A model generated the notes under the pieces. The model was given only the letters and a program-made list of their open reading frames with translations, had not been told where the DNA came from and searched no databases. The position numbers and the translations under genes are program-made. Below, piece after piece: positions 18,855-28,228 of a stretch of 64,000 bases of DNA. Source of the stretch: Rhodococcus sp. AW25M09 (GTDB lineage: Bacteria; Actinomycetota; Actinomycetes; Mycobacteriales; Mycobacteriaceae); the NCBI RefSeq assembly GCF_000333955.1, contig NZ_CAPS01000112.1, positions 62,001 through 126,000 on the forward strand, given 5' to 3'. The first letter of the stretch is position 1, and the number at the start of each line of letters is the position of its first letter.

Positions 18855-19892
18855 GTGGTCGGTCGAGTCGTGGGGCGTCACGGCGTTACAGCGATCTTCG
18901 AGGCCGTGATCGCCCACGAGAGCACCGTGCAGGCCGTCGCGGCGCTCGACACCGCCGGCGAACTGCACTGCCACTACGAGGGAGCTGTCCGATTCCGGAC
19001 CGCCGAGGACCTGCCCGACGCCATCGAGACGGTGCAGCGTTACCAGAACCGCTACGGCAGTGACCGGGTGAGGATCAGGACACTCAAGCTCTTTCTCGAC
19101 GGCACCAACGAGGTCGGCAACAGTGCCTTGCTCGCACCACAGGGCCGGGCGTGCTCGCACGGCGACGGGGGCATGCAGATGAGCACGGATGAGCTGACGC
19201 AGTGTCTGCTCACCAGCAACCGGGCCGACGTCGACGTCCACATCCATATGGTCGGCGACCGGGCCTTCCGGGCCGGGTGTGACGCCGTGCAGGCCGCGAA
19301 GGAGCTCACAGTCGCCGAGTCCGATACGTGGCGGATCCAGGTGACATTCGCCCACTGCGAGCTCGTGGACCCCGCTGACATGCATCGCCCCGCGGAGTTG
19401 GGCGTCCTCATCAACTGGACGACGCATTGGTCGGGTGGCTACTTCGGTGAAGAAGCGAAGGAACACCTCGGCGAAGAATGCTGGAACAGGATGTACGCCT
19501 TCAACGAGATGATAGATAGCGGCGCGACCGTGGCCTACTCCAGCGATGTCGTGACCGACTACGAACTGAACCGAGCGAACCCGTTCTTCGGCATTCAGGT
19601 CGCGCACACCCGCGTCGACCCCGAGTACCCACTCGACGCCGACCGGTTCCCCGGCAGCGTGCGTCCTGCAGCCGAGTCGGTGCTGTCGCTGGAGCAGCTG
19701 ATCGAGGGATACACCACGGGCGCCGCCAAGCAGCTGCGGATCGATGACCGTGCCGGTTCCATCGAAGTCGGCAAGGCGGCGAACCTCGTGGTCCTCGACA
19801 CCGATCTCTTCACGGCACCGCCGTCCACCATCAGCGACATCCTTCCCGAGGCCGTGCTGTTCGACGGATCCGTCGTATTCGGGGCGCTGTGA
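18855..19892 (+). pseudogene. C-terminal fragment of a YtcJ-type amidohydrolase (Amidohydro_3)
   Basis: The frame from 18855 gives 345 residues that match the middle and end of YtcJ-like metal-dependent amidohydrolases (about 530-560 residues). LKLFLDGTNEVGNSALL, VDVHIHMVGDRAFRAG (metal-ligand His), TFAHCELVDPADMHR and YSSDVVTDYELNRANPF are family landmarks, and SIEVGKAANLVVLD is the usual C-terminal signature. About 200 N-terminal residues, including the HxH metal motif, are absent, so catalysis is unlikely. The GTG at 18855 is only the first possible codon. It shares its breakpoint with the divergently oriented hydrolase fragment. Confidence 0.75.
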
Positions 19893-20162
19893 ACCCTCGC
19901 TTGCTTCGTAGTTGACCCATCGTGGGTCGTCCAACTCGACGAAGAATCGAGTTCAGCGCAGCGAAGGCTGCGGCGTTTCCTGTGTTCCGATCGTCGCAGC
20001 TGGCCGTCGGGAGCATCGCCGCAATCGCGGTCGGTGATTGGTTCACAGCGTCTGAGATCCAGACGGTTGACGAGCGGCAAATGCGACTTGGCCTTCTCCA
20101 CCGATCTAAGGGTTGCCCGGTGTAAACCGTCCAAGAAGTCGACTCAGTGCGATGATCTGGCA
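19893..20162. other. Intergenic, no gene recognised
   Basis: Open frames on both strands here are short and show no family resemblance. It holds the upstream region of the HipA-like gene, with no clear ribosome site. Confidence 0.5.
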
Positions 20163-21074
20163 GTGCATCTCCAAGCCTCGGCGCCCCGGCATCCGTTCGC
20201 GGTGTGGGACATATCCGAGTGGGTTGTGGTCAGTCAGGAAGCGCGCGGACTCGACCCGAAGGACTGGGTCGCACTACAAGCGGACGCACGAGACGACAGT
20301 CAGTCATCGTGGTGGTTGTTCAAACCGATCAAGACGGCGAGCTATCGCCGGTTCGACGACTCGTCGGAGAAGATCGCCTCCGAATTGGCCGGGCTGATCG
20401 GTCTGCCTGCTGCTCGGGTAGAACTCGCCGCAAGGGATGGTGCGGTCGGGATCATCTCTCGTAACGTCACCCCGGACGGGTGCTCACTCGATTCCGGGGA
20501 CACACTGCTCTCGGAATTCGACGGGTACCTCTCATGCGCGGGCGACAATCGCCCGAAGAACCGTGTGGGCCACAGCCTCGACAACATTCAGCGCCTTCTC
20601 GATGGTGTTCGAACGCCCGGTGACCTTGCACCGGAGACGAGTGGCTTCGACCTCTTTGCCGGCTACCTGGTGTTCGACGCCTGGATCGCCAACACCGACC
20701 GCCACGCGATCAACTGGGGCGTCCTGACTCGAAACGATGACGGCAACCGCTTTCTTGCCCCGTCTTTCGATCACGGAAGTGCCCTCGCCTCTGGGGTCCA
20801 AGACAAGTTCATGGCCACGAAGGACGCCGCGGCGTATGCCGGACGGGGCATGGCGCACCGTTTCGAGAACGGCAGTCGACTTCCTTTGGTGGAGATGGCA
20901 TTGGACGCGGTCATGCGTTCGGGGCAGAACGGGCACGAATGGATCGATCGGATCGGCGACCTCGACGCCGAAGTTGTCCGGTCGGTCGTGGAGGCAGTCC
21001 CGGGAATGTCGGAGGTCCGACGTAACTTTGTCAGTACGCTGTTGGAAACGAACCGGAGGAGGTTGACAGCATGA
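20163..21074 (+). CDS. HipA-like Ser/Thr kinase-fold protein
   Basis: About 303 residues resembling the C-terminal kinase domain of HipA toxins. SSWWLFKPIK carries the ATP-binding Lys, and DNIQRLLDGV is followed by DAWIANTDRHAINWGVL, whose N-x-D-R-H-x-x-N is the catalytic loop. FLAPSFDHGSAL carries the metal-binding Asp. The N-terminal HipA subdomain is missing from this gene. The start is unclear: in-frame GTG codons at 20163 and 20202 are candidates without a good ribosome site. It overlaps the next gene by ATGA. Together they look like a split HipA-type pair (phosphorylation-based growth control or defence); no HipB-like DNA-binding gene is next to them. Confidence 0.75.
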   Translation: MHLQASAPRHPFAVWDISEWVVVSQEARGLDPKDWVALQADARDDSQSSWWLFKPIKTASYRRFDDSSEKIASELAGLIGLPAARVELAARDGAVGIISRNVTPDGCSLDSGDTLLSEFDGYLSCAGDNRPKNRVGHSLDNIQRLLDGVRTPGDLAPETSGFDLFAGYLVFDAWIANTDRHAINWGVLTRNDDGNRFLAPSFDHGSALASGVQDKFMATKDAAAYAGRGMAHRFENGSRLPLVEMALDAVMRSGQNGHEWIDRIGDLDAEVVRSVVEAVPGMSEVRRNFVSTLLETNRRRLTA

Positions 21075-21874
21075 CCACGACTGCGGTCGACCACAGGCCC
21101 GCGGATGCTCCCGAGACGCTGAGCCGGCTGCTTGTCACCGTTCGCGATCCCAATACACGTCAGTACGTGCCGGTCGGCTTCCTGCGCCACCTGCTCGACT
21201 GCTTCGAATTCGCATACTTGGAGTCAGCGCTCGCGCGGGACGATTTTCGGCCCTTACCCGGGCTGACCCATGCCACGCAAGCTCCGATGCGCAGCGGCCA
21301 ACTCTTCCCCGTGTTCGCCGAACGCGTGGTCTCGTCGCGTCGGCCCGACCGAAGCGCATCGATGAACGCGCTCGGCCTGCCAGCGAACGCCGCGCCGTTC
21401 GAGGTTCTGGCACGCTCGCACGGACAACGGGTCGGTGACACGATCGAACTACTGCCTGCTCCCACGGCGGGGCCCGGCGAATTGGTGTCGTTCCCATTCC
21501 TCACACACGGAGTGCGCCACCTGGAGCCGGTGGAGCAAAAGCGCATTGCCTCGCTCTCGCCCGGAGACGCCCTTCAGCTGGTTCGGGACAGTACTAATAC
21601 GGTCAACCCGCACGCTTTCCTCGTCACCGACGACGACAAGATTCGGCTCGGCTGGGTCCCCGATCCGCTGATAGCCGTCTTCGAATCGCTGACCGATCGA
21701 CATTTGACGGTGGAGCGGGCCAACGGTCCCGAGATCGGATTCCATTTCCGCCTTCTCGTCAAAATCGCAGGGCGGACGCCCAGCGATCTAGGCCTCTTCG
21801 ACGGACCGGCGTGGGTCACTCGCGGGTTCGCCGACGCTGACGCTCCGACCGATCTGTCCCTTTCGAACCGTTAG
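21071..21874 (+). CDS. HIRAN-like / HipA N-terminal-like partner protein
   Basis: Protein of 267 residues translated from an ATGA overlap with the HipA-like kinase. Residues 18-115 (LVTVRDPNTRQYVPVGFL, FEFAYLESALARDDFRPLPG, LFPVFAERVVSSRRPDRS) resemble the N-terminal subdomain of HipA. About residues 150-215 (LVRDSTNTVNPHAFLVTDDD, then RLGWVPDPLIAVFE) resemble a HIRAN ligand-binding domain, which in other proteins binds DNA 3' ends. I do not recognise a described system with exactly this pairing. Functionally it could be the substrate-binding or regulatory half of the kinase. Confidence 0.7.
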   Translation: MTTTAVDHRPADAPETLSRLLVTVRDPNTRQYVPVGFLRHLLDCFEFAYLESALARDDFRPLPGLTHATQAPMRSGQLFPVFAERVVSSRRPDRSASMNALGLPANAAPFEVLARSHGQRVGDTIELLPAPTAGPGELVSFPFLTHGVRHLEPVEQKRIASLSPGDALQLVRDSTNTVNPHAFLVTDDDKIRLGWVPDPLIAVFESLTDRHLTVERANGPEIGFHFRLLVKIAGRTPSDLGLFDGPAWVTRGFADADAPTDLSLSNR

Positions 21875-23071
21875 GTCGGTCTGCGTGACTCTGTGACGAT
21901 GCTCGTGATCTACGACGTCGAACTGTATTCGCGCACCACGCCAACGGAACTCGGCGAGCGGGTGAGATTCGAACTGTTCTGGAACGCCCGGTTCGCTCGG
22001 ATGTGGGCAGGTGTGCAACCAGAGTGGTCGCTTATCGCACAGCTGGCCGCGACGGCAGCTCCCACGGTCACGCACCTCGGCGCGACTCCCGAGCAGAACA
22101 CCCAGATGTAGCCCGCTACAGCTATATTGGGCAATCTCCGATTCCGAAACAGGTCATCGAACACCGTCGACGACAACCTACGTCCTCGGGTGCCACCCGG
22201 ATACGTCGAGTGTTCCGAGCTGACGGGTATGACCGTCGGTACCCTGGAACGTCACCGTCATAGCGCTATCCGGACGCATCCGAAGAAGCATCCGCGCAAC
22301 ACGTTTGGCCTCATCTTCTGTCCTGCATTCCCGCGAGGGCACCTGCGAATCGTGTGCGAGGGGCTGACCCACTTCTTCGGAGACCACGAAAATCCCAGTC
22401 TCGCGCTGTGGGCGATCACCGTCGGACACCGTCATCGACTCATGGTGGCACCCGCCACCGCATTCCGCCATGATATCCGTGGCACCCGTTCGGCTGACTA
22501 AGTGGTTTCTCGGTGGGTCCTACGAATCCGACCCGTGTAGCTCGTCCAGCGACAATCTGAATCCACCGACGATGCGACCGCCCCACAGCCCAGGCGAGCT
22601 CAGTCCGGTTAAAATCACCACCGGAGGAACTCGTCGAATCCCGGCCTGAGCGCTGGCAACTTTCGCAACCGAAGCTGCCGAAATCCGGACCAACGGGACG
22701 ACGCTGCTGTGTTCTTTTGCGGTGGTTCACGAAACTTCGAGCGATTCCTGGATGGGTCCGATCAAGTCTTCGTCCGCCTCGTAGACCCCGAGACTCTCCT
22801 TCGACGTCTCGATTCTCGGGCCGAGAACGACTGGGCGCCCGATCGGCCGAGCGCGAGCTCATCGTTGCGCTGCACCTCAGCAAAGAAGACATCCCCAAGA
22901 ATGGAACCGGCATCGATGCCGCACGACCGGTCGGGGACGTCGTCGACGGGATACTCCATCTCGCAGACATCGACGATAGCGAGCCACGCGCTCAGCAATC
23001 GTCCTAATTTCTGCACGGCGGCAGCACGTTCGGCTTGACCTAGACCGCGCTCCAGCTTTTACGGTCGGGTC
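21875..23071. other. 1.2-kb region with no confident gene
   Basis: Codon use and frames are irregular. Candidate short frames are 21893-22111 plus, 22178-22435 minus (listed separately) and 22762-23016 minus; none has a recognised domain. The segment may be decayed coding DNA. Confidence 0.45.
22178..22435 (-). CDS. Possible small hypothetical protein
   Basis: About 85 residues from an ATG at 22435. The stretch TEDEAKRVARMLLRMRPDSA, then VTFQGTDGHTRQLGTLDV, reads like a folded small protein with amphipathic helix and strand. No family is recognised and no ribosome site is convincing. Confidence 0.35.
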   Translation of the reverse strand: MTVSDGDRPQRETGIFVVSEEVGQPLAHDSQVPSRECRTEDEAKRVARMLLRMRPDSAMTVTFQGTDGHTRQLGTLDVSGWHPRT

Positions 23072-24034
23072 ATGACTAATTCACAGGCTGCCCTAGGTTC
23101 GGGTTTCGACGCGCGGTCCACGACCGATGGCGTTCTCACTGGTATCGACTTGGAAGGGCAGTTCGCGATCGTGACCGGAGGGCATTCGGGTCTCGGGTTG
23201 CAGACAACTCGCGCGCTGATCGACGCCGGTGCCGACGTGCTTGTCGCCGCCCGAGACATCGCGGCGGCGAACCGCGTTCTGGGCGAACACGATCGGATGC
23301 GAGTCGAACAGCTCGATCTCGCCGATCAAGACAGCATCAAGATTTTCGCGGGCACCGTCAGATCATCGGACCGCCCGGTAGACATCCTGATCAACAGCGC
23401 CGGGGTCATGGCCTGCCCGGAAACGAGGGTCGGACCGGGATGGGAAGCGCAATTCGGCGTGAACCACCTCGGCCATTTCGCGCTCGTCAACCGCCTGTGG
23501 CCTCAGCTGCGACGCGGATCGGCACGCGTGGTGTCGGTGTCGTCGAGTGGCCATCACGCCTCCGCAATGCGTTGGCACGATGTGCAATTCGACACCGGCT
23601 ACGACAGATTCTTGGCGTACGGGCAGTCGAAGACAGCGAACGCACTGTTCGCAGTGCATCTCGACTCACTCGGTCGTCGCGACGGCGTGAGTGCGTTCTC
23701 GTTGCACCCCGGAATGATCCTGACCAATCTCGTCCGCCACCTACCGCGTGCGGAGATGCAGGACAACGGGTGGATCGACGAAAACGGAACGGTGATCGAC
23801 CCGAGATTCAAGACCGTCGAGCAAGGCGCCGCGACCCAGGTGTGGGCGGCGACGTCACCGATGCTTACCGACCAGGGCGGGGTGTACTGCGAGGATTGCG
23901 ACATCGCCGCACCCGCTCCGGCCTCGGGTGAGCAGGTCGGGGTGAAGCCGTGGGCCAGCGATGTGCAGGAGGCACGCCGACTGTGGGCGTTGTCGGCGGA
24001 GCTGACCGGTATCGACGCGTTCGGCAGCAGCTGA
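23072..24034 (+). CDS. Short-chain dehydrogenase/reductase (SDR)
   Basis: Classical/extended SDR of 320 residues using NAD(P). The cofactor motif TGGHSGLG is at residues 36-43, DILINSAGVMACPE contains the N-x-A-G motif, and the active-site Ser and Tyr-x-x-x-Lys are in VSVSSSGHHAS and YGQSKTAN. The 30-residue N-terminal extension before the Rossmann fold, and the C-terminal segment GVYCEDCDIAAP, are typical of the retinol-dehydrogenase-like oxidoreductases common in actinobacteria. It converges on a MerR-family gene 27 bases away. Substrate unknown. Confidence 0.9.
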   Translation: MTNSQAALGSGFDARSTTDGVLTGIDLEGQFAIVTGGHSGLGLQTTRALIDAGADVLVAARDIAAANRVLGEHDRMRVEQLDLADQDSIKIFAGTVRSSDRPVDILINSAGVMACPETRVGPGWEAQFGVNHLGHFALVNRLWPQLRRGSARVVSVSSSGHHASAMRWHDVQFDTGYDRFLAYGQSKTANALFAVHLDSLGRRDGVSAFSLHPGMILTNLVRHLPRAEMQDNGWIDENGTVIDPRFKTVEQGAATQVWAATSPMLTDQGGVYCEDCDIAAPAPASGEQVGVKPWASDVQEARRLWALSAELTGIDAFGSS

Positions 24035-24060
24035 CCTCGGACCGTATCGACCGGTTCGGG

Positions 24061-24477
24061 TCAGGCGAATTCGTCGGGTGCACGTCCCCACAGGTCCGTG
24101 GGTGCGCCGGTGTCGAGGTGATTTCGGTAGATGTCGACTTTGGTGTCGATCACCTGTAGACAGTCGTTGATGGACGCGAGCTGCTCACGTACTCGGGTCT
24201 GGTGTTGCTGCAACAGGTTCAGACGTTCCTGCTCGTTGCCGGGTCCAGTTCGGACCAGTTCGGCGAACCGCCGCAGCTCCGCGAGCGGCATCCCGGATTC
24301 GCGCAGCTTCACGCACACCCGCAGCCAATCCACGTCCGTCCGGCTGTAACGCCGTTGGCCGCCGGCGGTCCTTTCGATCGGGTCCACGAGGAGGTCGTTG
24401 CGTTCGTAGAACCGCAACGCGTGAACACCGAGACCTGTCTGCGCCGACACCTCGCTAATCGTGAAGGTCTCGTCCAT
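24061..24477 (-). CDS. MerR-family transcriptional regulator
   Basis: Regulator of 138 residues. The MerR helix-turn-helix is TFTISEVSAQTGLGVHALRF (residues 4-23), followed by YERNDLL and the wing GGQRRYSRTDVDWLRV. A C-terminal coiled-coil region spans ERLNLLQQHQTRVREQLASI. No cysteines for metal sensing are present, so it is of the aldo/keto-reductase and SDR-associated type. The ATG at 24477 is chosen because the domain starts directly after it; the frame stays open to 24906. Probably controls the convergent SDR gene or itself. Confidence 0.85.
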   Translation of the reverse strand: MDETFTISEVSAQTGLGVHALRFYERNDLLVDPIERTAGGQRRYSRTDVDWLRVCVKLRESGMPLAELRRFAELVRTGPGNEQERLNLLQQHQTRVREQLASINDCLQVIDTKVDIYRNHLDTGAPTDLWGRAPDEFA

Positions 24478-24775
24478 GACCCGCCCCATCCTGTCCATAC
24501 GAACCGCGACAGTTCCGACAATATTCGGATCGACCCTGAGAGGTGGCGCGCCCTCGCCAGCGGCGACAGCTCCGCGCGTGACGCGTTCGTCTCGACAGCG
24601 AAATCCATCTGCCCCGTACTGCGTCCATCTGCTCACCTTTTCAGACGCGTCACGGGCTGACGACAAAACCCAAGGTAATGGTGGCTTTGTCCCACGATTT
24701 GGCGACAGCGGTAGAGTCTGTCTCCACCCGAGCTCGGTGACCTGCTGGGATCCAAAGCGTGGAATCGCATGTTCC

Positions 24776-26125
24776 TCAGGTCCATTCGATAACACCATCG
24801 ACCAGCGCCGGTCGCCAACTGCCTTCGAACGGCGCACCGGTGTCGAAGCTCGAAGCGAGATCCGACAGCATCGCACTGATCGAATTCCATTGCGGTCCAG
24901 CCGCATCGCTGTCCACCTTGTCGAACATCGTCACACAGCCATGGAGTTCGCCGGGCCGGGTGTCGACCACGAGGAACGAGCCGTCGAGTCCTGCGATCGG
25001 TATGAACTCCGGGATGAACGTCCAGGCGCTCACCCCGGCTTCCGCACTCGGGACGTTCTCTACACCCTCCTCTTCGGCTACCGAGGCCCAAATCTCAACC
25101 ATCATCGCCTGCTCCGATCGCATGCGTTCCCGGTCGAACAATTCGAGCATGGGTAGCAGCGACAGTCGATAATTTTCAGGGAGGGTATCGATTCCGTCGG
25201 CGAGCTCGATCAGCTCGGGAGGCCACGCCGCGCTATCCGAGTTCTTCTGCTGCGCAGGTTCTCTCGGAAGCCGCAGCCACGATGCTATTCGCGACCACTG
25301 TTCGGGTACCGACGATGCAACGGTGTCGTATTGCACTCCCGGTCGATCTGCCGGTGGCACAGTTTTATCCCGAATCTCGGACTCAGTCTCCGCCTCATCG
25401 TGCAGTGCGGACTCTATGCGAGCTGCCAAATCACCGTCGTCCAGTGCCGGATCGTCGAAGCCGTGAACTCGTGCGGATTCGAAACCGAAGCCGACCGACA
25501 TTCCGGTCGCCGGGGCGCTGTCCGGTTCCGAATACACGCTGCGCAACAGAATCCGACCTGCGTCGATGACCTCGCCCATCGCTGCCTGCCGTGAACGTGC
25601 GGCTCCGTTGGCGCTGACGTGCCGACCGCCACCCGGTACCGAGCAGCCAACGCTCCAGAACACGTCACCTGCACTCGAAGCGGACTGAGCCGTCGCGATC
25701 GCTTCGTCACGTCCGGACGGCTGCCCCGAAACTTTCATGAAGGGCATCAATTCGAGGAGATAGCGCTCGGATCCGTCATCGACGGTCGGGCGAAAGAGTC
25801 TGAAGGTCAACTCCGACGGAAGAATGATCTGCGAAAGCGACCCGAAACCTGCGAACACCAGGCCCTCTGCATTCTCCAACTGCAACGGGCTGGAGACATC
25901 GAACTTGCCGAACGCCAGAACAGTCCACCCCTCGGCGAGACGGTTCGGTCGTGGGCGAAAAAGAACGTCGACACTGACTTCCACCTCGCGCGTTGACGAC
26001 CGCAGAGCCAGACCTCGCTCGGACGGCTCGCACAGCCCGCCCGCAGCGGACATCGCGATGTCGATGTTGCCAGCGCCCGTGAGGAAGTACGTCCCGTCGG
26101 TAATTGAAAGTCGCGCTGTGTCCAT
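24776..26125 (-). CDS. Protein with C-terminal SMI1/KNR4 (SUKH) domain
   Basis: About 449 residues from the ATG at 26125. The last 170 residues (LIELADGIDTLPENYRLSLL, FIPIAGLDGSFLVVDTRPG, ELHGCVTMFDKV, WNSISAMLSDLASSFDTG) have the layout of an SMI1/KNR4 domain, which in bacteria often serves as immunity protein to contact-dependent or polymorphic toxins. The N-terminal 250 residues are not recognised; they contain strand-rich segments such as FGKFDVSSPLQLE. No toxin gene is adjacent, so it may be an orphan immunity-like gene. No signal peptide is seen. Confidence 0.7.
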   Translation of the reverse strand: MDTARLSITDGTYFLTGAGNIDIAMSAAGGLCEPSERGLALRSSTREVEVSVDVLFRPRPNRLAEGWTVLAFGKFDVSSPLQLENAEGLVFAGFGSLSQIILPSELTFRLFRPTVDDGSERYLLELMPFMKVSGQPSGRDEAIATAQSASSAGDVFWSVGCSVPGGGRHVSANGAARSRQAAMGEVIDAGRILLRSVYSEPDSAPATGMSVGFGFESARVHGFDDPALDDGDLAARIESALHDEAETESEIRDKTVPPADRPGVQYDTVASSVPEQWSRIASWLRLPREPAQQKNSDSAAWPPELIELADGIDTLPENYRLSLLPMLELFDRERMRSEQAMMVEIWASVAEEEGVENVPSAEAGVSAWTFIPEFIPIAGLDGSFLVVDTRPGELHGCVTMFDKVDSDAAGPQWNSISAMLSDLASSFDTGAPFEGSWRPALVDGVIEWT

Positions 26126-26789
26126 GGTGATCGAATCTACGGCGCGAAGCCATGCTGGTCGAGGACAGCCGCGCAGTCGACGACCACGGCTCCGCGACAC
26201 CGGTCGACCTCAGCAGCGGTCCCCAACTGCGGAACAAGTAACTCCACGGGCTGCAGGCCGGTGCGGACGGTGACAACGCCAATATCGACACCTTTAACAC
26301 CGCCCTGCGAGTGACCGTGTGTCTCGTGATCAAAGTCAACGACGAACTCCAGCTAGCAGCATTCGAGACGGCATAGCGCACCGCAATTGCCGTCACGAAT
26401 AGACATCGAACGCGCCCTCACCTCACCAGCGTCATCAGAGAACCTGCCGACTACGACTCGCGGGTCAAAACCTCGAACTGGTATCAGCCGGTTCGGATCA
26501 TCCTGGCCGCTGCTGTCTCGACGTCGCGTACGGTACCGAGCTGCCACGGATATGCTGCTCTCGCCAGCAACTCGTCCCACTCGCCCGCTCACGCCGATCA
26601 CCGACGACACCAAGGGCCAGGCATCCAACCCTAATCAAGACCAGCGAGTAGATTCCGGCCGACCTATGGAGTCTCGTACACGGTGTCATGGCACTCGAGA
26701 TGATCGGTCACTTCGAGTAGCTCGCCGATCCGGTGTCGACGTCGCTGCTACCGATGGCGGTCGAATCGATTCGCGGGGAGGGGGTTTAC
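26126..26789. other. 664-base intergenic region
   Basis: No frame with coding character is visible on either strand. The end contains the ribosome site GGGAGGGGG for the lipase gene. Confidence 0.5.
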
Positions 26790-28061
26790 ATGCGTCTTTC
26801 ATTCTTGCGTTCACCGACCGCCTCGCGCGGTACGGTGACCGCGGGGAACGGTACGGCTCGGGAAGACTGTCGGGGGATCATGACTCTGTTCGGTGTGCTC
26901 GATCGCGTCCTGACTCGACGACTGCCCCTGGAGCCTCCGGACGATCCCCATGCCGCAATCCTTCCGACCCCGATCGACAACGACGCCTTCTTCCTCACCC
27001 CTCCCGGCATCGAGGACCTCGCACCCGGTGTGGTGATCCGGCAGCGCACGACCCGCGGTCTGGTGCCGCGGCCGCGAACCACCCTGCATCAGTTCATGGT
27101 GCGATCGACCGACGCGCGGGGTCTCCCCGCCGGCGTCACCGCCTCGCTGCTGATCCCGAGGCGGCCGTGGACCGGGCGCGGACCGCGGCCCGTCGTCGCC
27201 CACAACGTGGCCATCGATTCCCTCGGAGCCAAGAGCACGCCGTCGTATCGGCTCGTGCACGGCGTCGGTGCCGACCTCCCGCCGGTGATGCCGCTATGGC
27301 TCGCACGCGGATACGCCGTCCTCGTCGCCGATCACCAAGGCCCGCGGATGTCGTACTCCGAAGGCACGATGGCCGGGCATGCCGTCCTGGACTCGCTACG
27401 CGGGATGACGGTCGTCGCCCCGGAGCTCGCCGACAGCCCAGTGGTGGCCTACGGCTACAGCGGCGGCGCGATCGCCACCACATGGACGGCGCAACTACAG
27501 CCCAGGTACGCGCCGGAGGTGAGGTTGGCGGGCGCCGTCGCCGGTGGAACGCCCACCGATTTCTCGATGCTGCTGGACACCATGAACGGCACCGTCGCGG
27601 CCGGCCTGCTGGGTGCGGCGAGCATGGGTCTCGCGCGTGAGCACCCCGAGATGGTCGAGCTGTTCGGCCCGAAAGCGCTGCTGTTGGCGTCCTGGGTCAA
27701 GGACATGTCCGTCCTCCCCCTGGCCTTGGGCGGGTTGGTACGCATGCGAATCGAGGACTTGGCGTCCGAGCCCGACCCGTTCGACTCCGACATCGCGCGG
27801 CGGGTGATCGCCGCGAACCGTCCGGGTGCCGATGCGCCGTCGGTGCCGGTCGCGTTCTTCCACGGTTCCGCGAGCAAGATGATCGGCGATCGCTTCATCC
27901 CCGAGGCCGGCGTGACCGCCCTGATCGAGCAGTGGCGCAGCAAGGGTGCCGACGTGCACTACGAGCCCGTGGCAGGCGACCACTTCATCGGTGCCGTGAC
28001 TGGGCTGCCGTTCGTGTTGCGTTGGACCGCAATGCAATTCGCGATCAACGGCTCAGGGTAG
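26790..28061 (+). CDS. Secretory lipase family protein (LIP)
   Basis: Alpha/beta-hydrolase of 423 residues of the secretory lipase family common in mycolic-acid actinomycetes. Landmarks are PPGIEDLAPGVVIRQR, RPVVAHNVAIDSLG, GYAVLVADHQGP, the nucleophile elbow VVAYGYSGGAIATTW, and the late Asp/His in GADVHYEPVAGDHFIG. The ATG at 26790 is preceded by GGGAGGGGG eight bases upstream, which decides the start; an ATG at 26880 is also possible. No clear signal peptide is seen at the chosen start, which is unusual for a secreted member. Substrate probably short- or medium-chain acyl esters. Confidence 0.87.
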   Translation: MRLSFLRSPTASRGTVTAGNGTAREDCRGIMTLFGVLDRVLTRRLPLEPPDDPHAAILPTPIDNDAFFLTPPGIEDLAPGVVIRQRTTRGLVPRPRTTLHQFMVRSTDARGLPAGVTASLLIPRRPWTGRGPRPVVAHNVAIDSLGAKSTPSYRLVHGVGADLPPVMPLWLARGYAVLVADHQGPRMSYSEGTMAGHAVLDSLRGMTVVAPELADSPVVAYGYSGGAIATTWTAQLQPRYAPEVRLAGAVAGGTPTDFSMLLDTMNGTVAAGLLGAASMGLAREHPEMVELFGPKALLLASWVKDMSVLPLALGGLVRMRIEDLASEPDPFDSDIARRVIAANRPGADAPSVPVAFFHGSASKMIGDRFIPEAGVTALIEQWRSKGADVHYEPVAGDHFIGAVTGLPFVLRWTAMQFAINGSG

Positions 28062-28228
28062 CTCGCCGCCCGCCGAGTTCGGCGTGATAGGTCTGCATCG
28101 CGTCGACCATGTACGGCCGTGATCACCGACGGCGGGCCTCGACGAAAGAATCCTCGAACTGTCACGGACCAGGTCGCGATATACGGATAGACCGGCGTCA
28201 GTTTCGTTGGCCTATGTCTAAGCCTTCA

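Noticed and set aside
18846-19934. N-terminal half of a 642-residue minus-strand frame
   Set aside because: Antisense of the amidohydrolase fragment; only the part below 18845 matches the CocE/NonD C-terminal domain.
22762-23016. 84-residue minus-strand frame
   Set aside because: The first half reads protein-like but there is no domain, ribosome site or context to support it.
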